A DNA stretch of 64,000 nt, from positions 1 to 64,000 of the forward strand of contig JBHJGY010000073.1 in assembly GCA_050331335.1 (NCBI GenBank). The letters run 5' to 3'. Shown here piece after piece: positions 61,502-64,000 of the stretch. The DNA comes from Thermohalobaculum sp050331335 (GTDB taxonomy: Bacteria; Pseudomonadota; Alphaproteobacteria; Rhodobacterales; Rhodobacteraceae). The notes beneath the pieces were generated by a model. The model ran no database searches, had not been told where the DNA came from, and saw only the letters and a list, made by a program, of their open reading frames with translations. The position numbers and the translations under genes are program-made. How positions within the stretch are numbered: the first letter of the stretch is position 1; the number at the start of each line of letters is the position of its first letter.

Positions 61502-62244
61502 GCCCGCTCAGCGTGCTAATCACCGGGGGCGGGCGTGGGGTCGGACGGGCGGCGGCGGCTGCTTTCGCGGCGCGCGGTCATTTCGTGGCAATCGCCGGAC
61601 GCGACCGCGCGGTGCTCGAGACAACTGCGGCAGAGCTCGGGCCCGATCGGGTGACAGCACAGCCCTGCGACGTCTCCCAAGAGGCCGAAGTCCGCGACCT
61701 CTTCGCCGCAGTGATCGCCCAACGCAATCGGATCGACGTCGTCTTCAACAATGCAGGGCTCTTTTCAGCGGCAGCCGATCCGGGCGAGACCAGTTTCGAG
61801 ACCTGGCGGCGGGTGATGGCGGTCAATCTCGACGGCGCTTTCCTGGTTGCCAGCGCCGCCTTCCGCGCGATGAAGACCCAAAATCCCAAGGGCGGGCGGA
61901 TCATCAACAACGGCTCGATCTCCGCCCATGTCCCGCGCCCGGGCTCGATCCCCTACACCGCCTCGAAACACGCGATCACCGGGCTCACCAAGTCGATCGC
62001 GCTCGACGGGCGACCCCATAACATCGCCTGCGGGCAGATCGACATCGGCAACGCGGCCTCGGACATGACCCAGCAGATGCCGCGGGGCGTGCCCCAGCCC
62101 GACGGCAGCCTGCGCCCCGAGCCGGTGATGGACGCAGACCTCGTCGGCGCAGCGGTGCTGGCCATGGCAGAGTTGCCGCTCGAGGCTAACATCCTGTTCC
62201 AGACAATCATGGCCACCGGCATGCCGTATATCGGCCGGGGCTGA
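61498..62244 (+). CDS. Short-chain dehydrogenase/reductase
   Basis: A 248-residue classical SDR from GTG 61498: TGGGRGVGRAAA cofactor motif, VVFNNAGLF, NNGSISAHVPRPGSIPYTASK with catalytic Ser, Tyr and Lys. The C-terminus (EANILFQTIMATGMPYIGRG) is conserved in a subgroup that often neighbours FAH-family hydrolases. It likely oxidises a sugar- or acid-derived alcohol before or after the hydrolase step. Translationally coupled to the upstream hydrolase. It converges on the large coiled-coil gene with a 26-bp gap. Confidence 0.9.
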   Translation: MSPLSVLITGGGRGVGRAAAAAFAARGHFVAIAGRDRAVLETTAAELGPDRVTAQPCDVSQEAEVRDLFAAVIAQRNRIDVVFNNAGLFSAAADPGETSFETWRRVMAVNLDGAFLVASAAFRAMKTQNPKGGRIINNGSISAHVPRPGSIPYTASKHAITGLTKSIALDGRPHNIACGQIDIGNAASDMTQQMPRGVPQPDGSLRPEPVMDADLVGAAVLAMAELPLEANILFQTIMATGMPYIGRG

Positions 62245-62270
62245 GACCCAAGCTGGCCCAGCCCCCGCCG

Positions 62271-64000
62271 TCAGCCGATGATCGCCTCGATCCGGGTGAG
62301 CGCCTTGGCGATGGGTTCGCGGATCGACACACCCACACCGAACGGGTTGCCCTCGCACAGGCCCACCAATTCGTTGGAATTGATGAAAGCCGTGTAGGCC
62401 TTCACCTCCGCCTTCAGCTTCGCCGCCGCCTTCTCTTTGGCGTCGCCGCTCGCCATCTTGTAGTCGAAGAGCGCAGCGGTGAGCTTGGCTTGATTGCCGT
62501 CCCTCGCGTCGATCAGACCGCTGTCAAGGTTCTTTCGCAGCGCGGCGGCAACCTCCTTGAAATCCGGATGCGTCTCGCGCTGGAGCGCTGCCACAAGGGC
62601 ATTGACCCCCCGATCGGCGGCTTCCTTGCCGGCGCGCCACACCTCCATCGGATCGGCGCTGTCCTCGGGCGCCACATTCTGGCCGAACCGCGCCTCGGCC
62701 TCCTCAACCGCGCCGACGAGATCGGTGATCCCGCGCTGCGCATCCGTCAGCTGGCCTTCACGCAGGAGGCTCTGGATCTCGCGGATCTTGCCGATCAGCG
62801 GCTGTGCGACATCCGGGGCGTCCTTTGCCAAGGTCTGAAGGCGCTTGCCAACCCGCAGGAGGATCCCCTCCAGGCGCTTTGCCTCGGCGGCGGGATCAGG
62901 CGGCGTCTCCTCCTGAGGCTTTGCGAGCGCCTCCTCCATCCGGTCGAGCAGCTCCCGCGCCGCGTCCGGATTTCCGTCGGACTTCAAGATGACGCCCACA
63001 TCCTGTGCCATCTTGGCCAGATGCGCCTTATCCTGGCCCTCGAGCCCGGCGATCTGCGGGACCAGCTTGGTGAGCCGCTGTTTAATCTGGGCCATGATCT
63101 GGGCCCTGTCAGGCTCCGGGCCGGGCTCTGGCGGCTCGTCCGTCGGCGGAGGGGGGGCGCCGGTATCCTCCAGCTCCTCGGAGACCGCCGCGTCCTCGGG
63201 GTCGACCGTGTCGAGATCCATCTCCTCGATCTGATCGTCGGTCTCATCGTCGGCATTGTCGACTTCGGCGCCGTCCTTTAGGATCTTGACCCGGCCAAAG
63301 CTTGCGACTTTCATGCGCTTCAGCATCACTTTGACCCGCTTCGCGAGCCCGGGGATCATCCGCCCCTCGATGTTGAGCACCAGCGTCCGGGCGCCCTCGT
63401 CCTCGACGCCCATCTCCGAGGTGAGCGCAGTTGTACCCGCGAGCCCCCAGGTCATTTTCTTTGCGCCGACCGCCTTCTTAAGCTTGCCCGCAAGGCCCCG
63501 GCCGGCCTTCTTTGGGTGGAACAGGAAGCGCATATCGGCGGGGTCGTTTGAGGGCAGGCCGAGACCGAAGCTGAAGGTCCGCTTCTTGAGCTTCCCGGCG
63601 ATCTTCTTGAGATAGGCGCTGTGCTCCGTCGGGTCGGTCAAGCTGTCGCCCGCCGCCTCATCGTCATCGTCCTCAAGGTCGGGGAGATTGGACAGCGCGC
63701 TGCGGATCTCGCCGGGGAGCACCCGCTCCATTACGGTGATGGTGTTGGCGAGATCGGTCTGCGCCGCCTTGTCCTTGGCCTTCTTGGCGGCCTTCTCGAG
63801 GTCCTTCGCCTCGGCTGCGACCTTCTTGCCGGCTTTCTCCAGCGCGTCGCAGGCTTGCTCGAAAGCGTCGATCGCCTTTTGGTCGGGGTTGCGCAGCGCG
63901 GCATTGGCGGCGGCATAGGCTTCGATCGCCTTGATGAAATCGCCGTCGGACTTCTTTATGCCGTCGGGCTTCTCCTTGTTCCACCACGCCTTGTTGAATT
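62271..64000 (-). CDS. Large lysine-rich coiled-coil protein, partial at right edge
   Basis: At least 576 residues; the frame stays open to the window edge, so the start is outside. From the edge inwards it has a roughly 80-residue heptad-like helix rich in Lys/Ala/Glu, an acidic stretch DLEDDDDEAAGD, a compact domain (FSFGLGLPSNDPADMRFLFH; LTSEMGVEDEGARTLVLNIEG), a second acidic stretch rich in Asp and Glu (about 63130-63260), further long helices, and a terminal motif LVGLCEGNPFGVGVSIREP. No signal peptide or membrane helix is visible in this part. I do not recognise the family. The NPFG(V)xVSI ending looks like a modular tail that could mark a group of proteins. Confidence 0.75.
   Translation of the reverse strand, partial: FNKAWWNKEKPDGIKKSDGDFIKAIEAYAAANAALRNPDQKAIDAFEQACDALEKAGKKVAAEAKDLEKAAKKAKDKAAQTDLANTITVMERVLPGEIRSALSNLPDLEDDDDEAAGDSLTDPTEHSAYLKKIAGKLKKRTFSFGLGLPSNDPADMRFLFHPKKAGRGLAGKLKKAVGAKKMTWGLAGTTALTSEMGVEDEGARTLVLNIEGRMIPGLAKRVKVMLKRMKVASFGRVKILKDGAEVDNADDETDDQIEEMDLDTVDPEDAAVSEELEDTGAPPPPTDEPPEPGPEPDRAQIMAQIKQRLTKLVPQIAGLEGQDKAHLAKMAQDVGVILKSDGNPDAARELLDRMEEALAKPQEETPPDPAAEAKRLEGILLRVGKRLQTLAKDAPDVAQPLIGKIREIQSLLREGQLTDAQRGITDLVGAVEEAEARFGQNVAPEDSADPMEVWRAGKEAADRGVNALVAALQRETHPDFKEVAAALRKNLDSGLIDARDGNQAKLTAALFDYKMASGDAKEKAAAKLKAEVKAYTAFINSNELVGLCEGNPFGVGVSIREPIAKALTRIEAIIG

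Overview
The window reads as a chromosomal segment of a high-GC alphaproteobacterium, most likely Rhodobacterales (Roseobacter/Rhodobacter relatives). This rests on recognised gene families (sarcosine oxidase subunits, divergent polyamine transport genes, an Rkp/Kps-type capsule locus, a phnCDEE transporter, IorAB-type molybdoenzyme), on codon use and on short translationally coupled gene junctions. No database search was possible, so the taxon is an inference.

Layout. 1-275: the tail of a serine recombinase abutting a tRNA-Arg(ACG) gene, the scar of an integrated element. 399-3122: a proline-rich single-pass protein with PilM-like and PilP/GspC-like ends. 3184-4709: biotin transporter BioY and a histone-deacetylase-fold amidohydrolase. 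4728-8944: a polyamine ABC transporter split into divergent halves (potHI leftward, potFG rightward). 8960-13923: a 63-residue protein, then soxG, soxA and soxD without soxB, then two small paralogous membrane proteins.

14122-41461 is a capsule (K-antigen) locus. It opens with a rhizobial rkp-1-like lipid module: a six-domain fully reducing type I polyketide/fatty-acid synthase (KS-AT-DH-ER-KR-ACP), an alpha-oxoamine synthase and a short-chain reductase. These are followed by two KpsS-like Kdo-transferase paralogues, a Wza/CtrA-type outer-membrane export lipoprotein, an unrecognised protein, several glycosyltransferases, UDP-GlcNAc 2-epimerase, a methyltransferase, two KpsE-like adaptors and the KpsT/KpsM ABC exporter. 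The simplest reading is that the synthase, oxoamine synthase and reductase make a long-chain amino lipid, the glycosyltransferases build the glycan, and KpsMT, KpsE and the Wza-like channel export it. Genes flip strand repeatedly and several convergent pairs overlap in coding sequence.

41572-64000 is mixed accessory and metabolic content: a CPA1 cation/proton antiporter; an enolase-superfamily enzyme coupled to a GMC oxidoreductase; an orphan Hcp-type tube protein with a sulfotransferase behind it; a ZrgA-type zinc-binding protein with an ABC transporter and a DUF3299 protein; a single-motor Clp/HSP100 ATPase with an unusual N-terminus; phnC-phnD-phnE-phnE for phosphonate-type uptake, with no C-P lyase genes in view; an IorA/IorB-type molybdenum hydroxylase; a PACE efflux protein; a fumarylacetoacetase-family hydrolase with an SDR; and a lysine-rich coiled-coil protein running off the right edge.

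No stretch over 300 bases lacks a gene. The longest gaps are 45646-45911, 33140-33361, 13924-14121, 57055-57249, 52579-52761 and 59899-60076. They look like divergent or upstream regulatory spacers, and apart from the hairpin and short repeats listed I see nothing specific in them.
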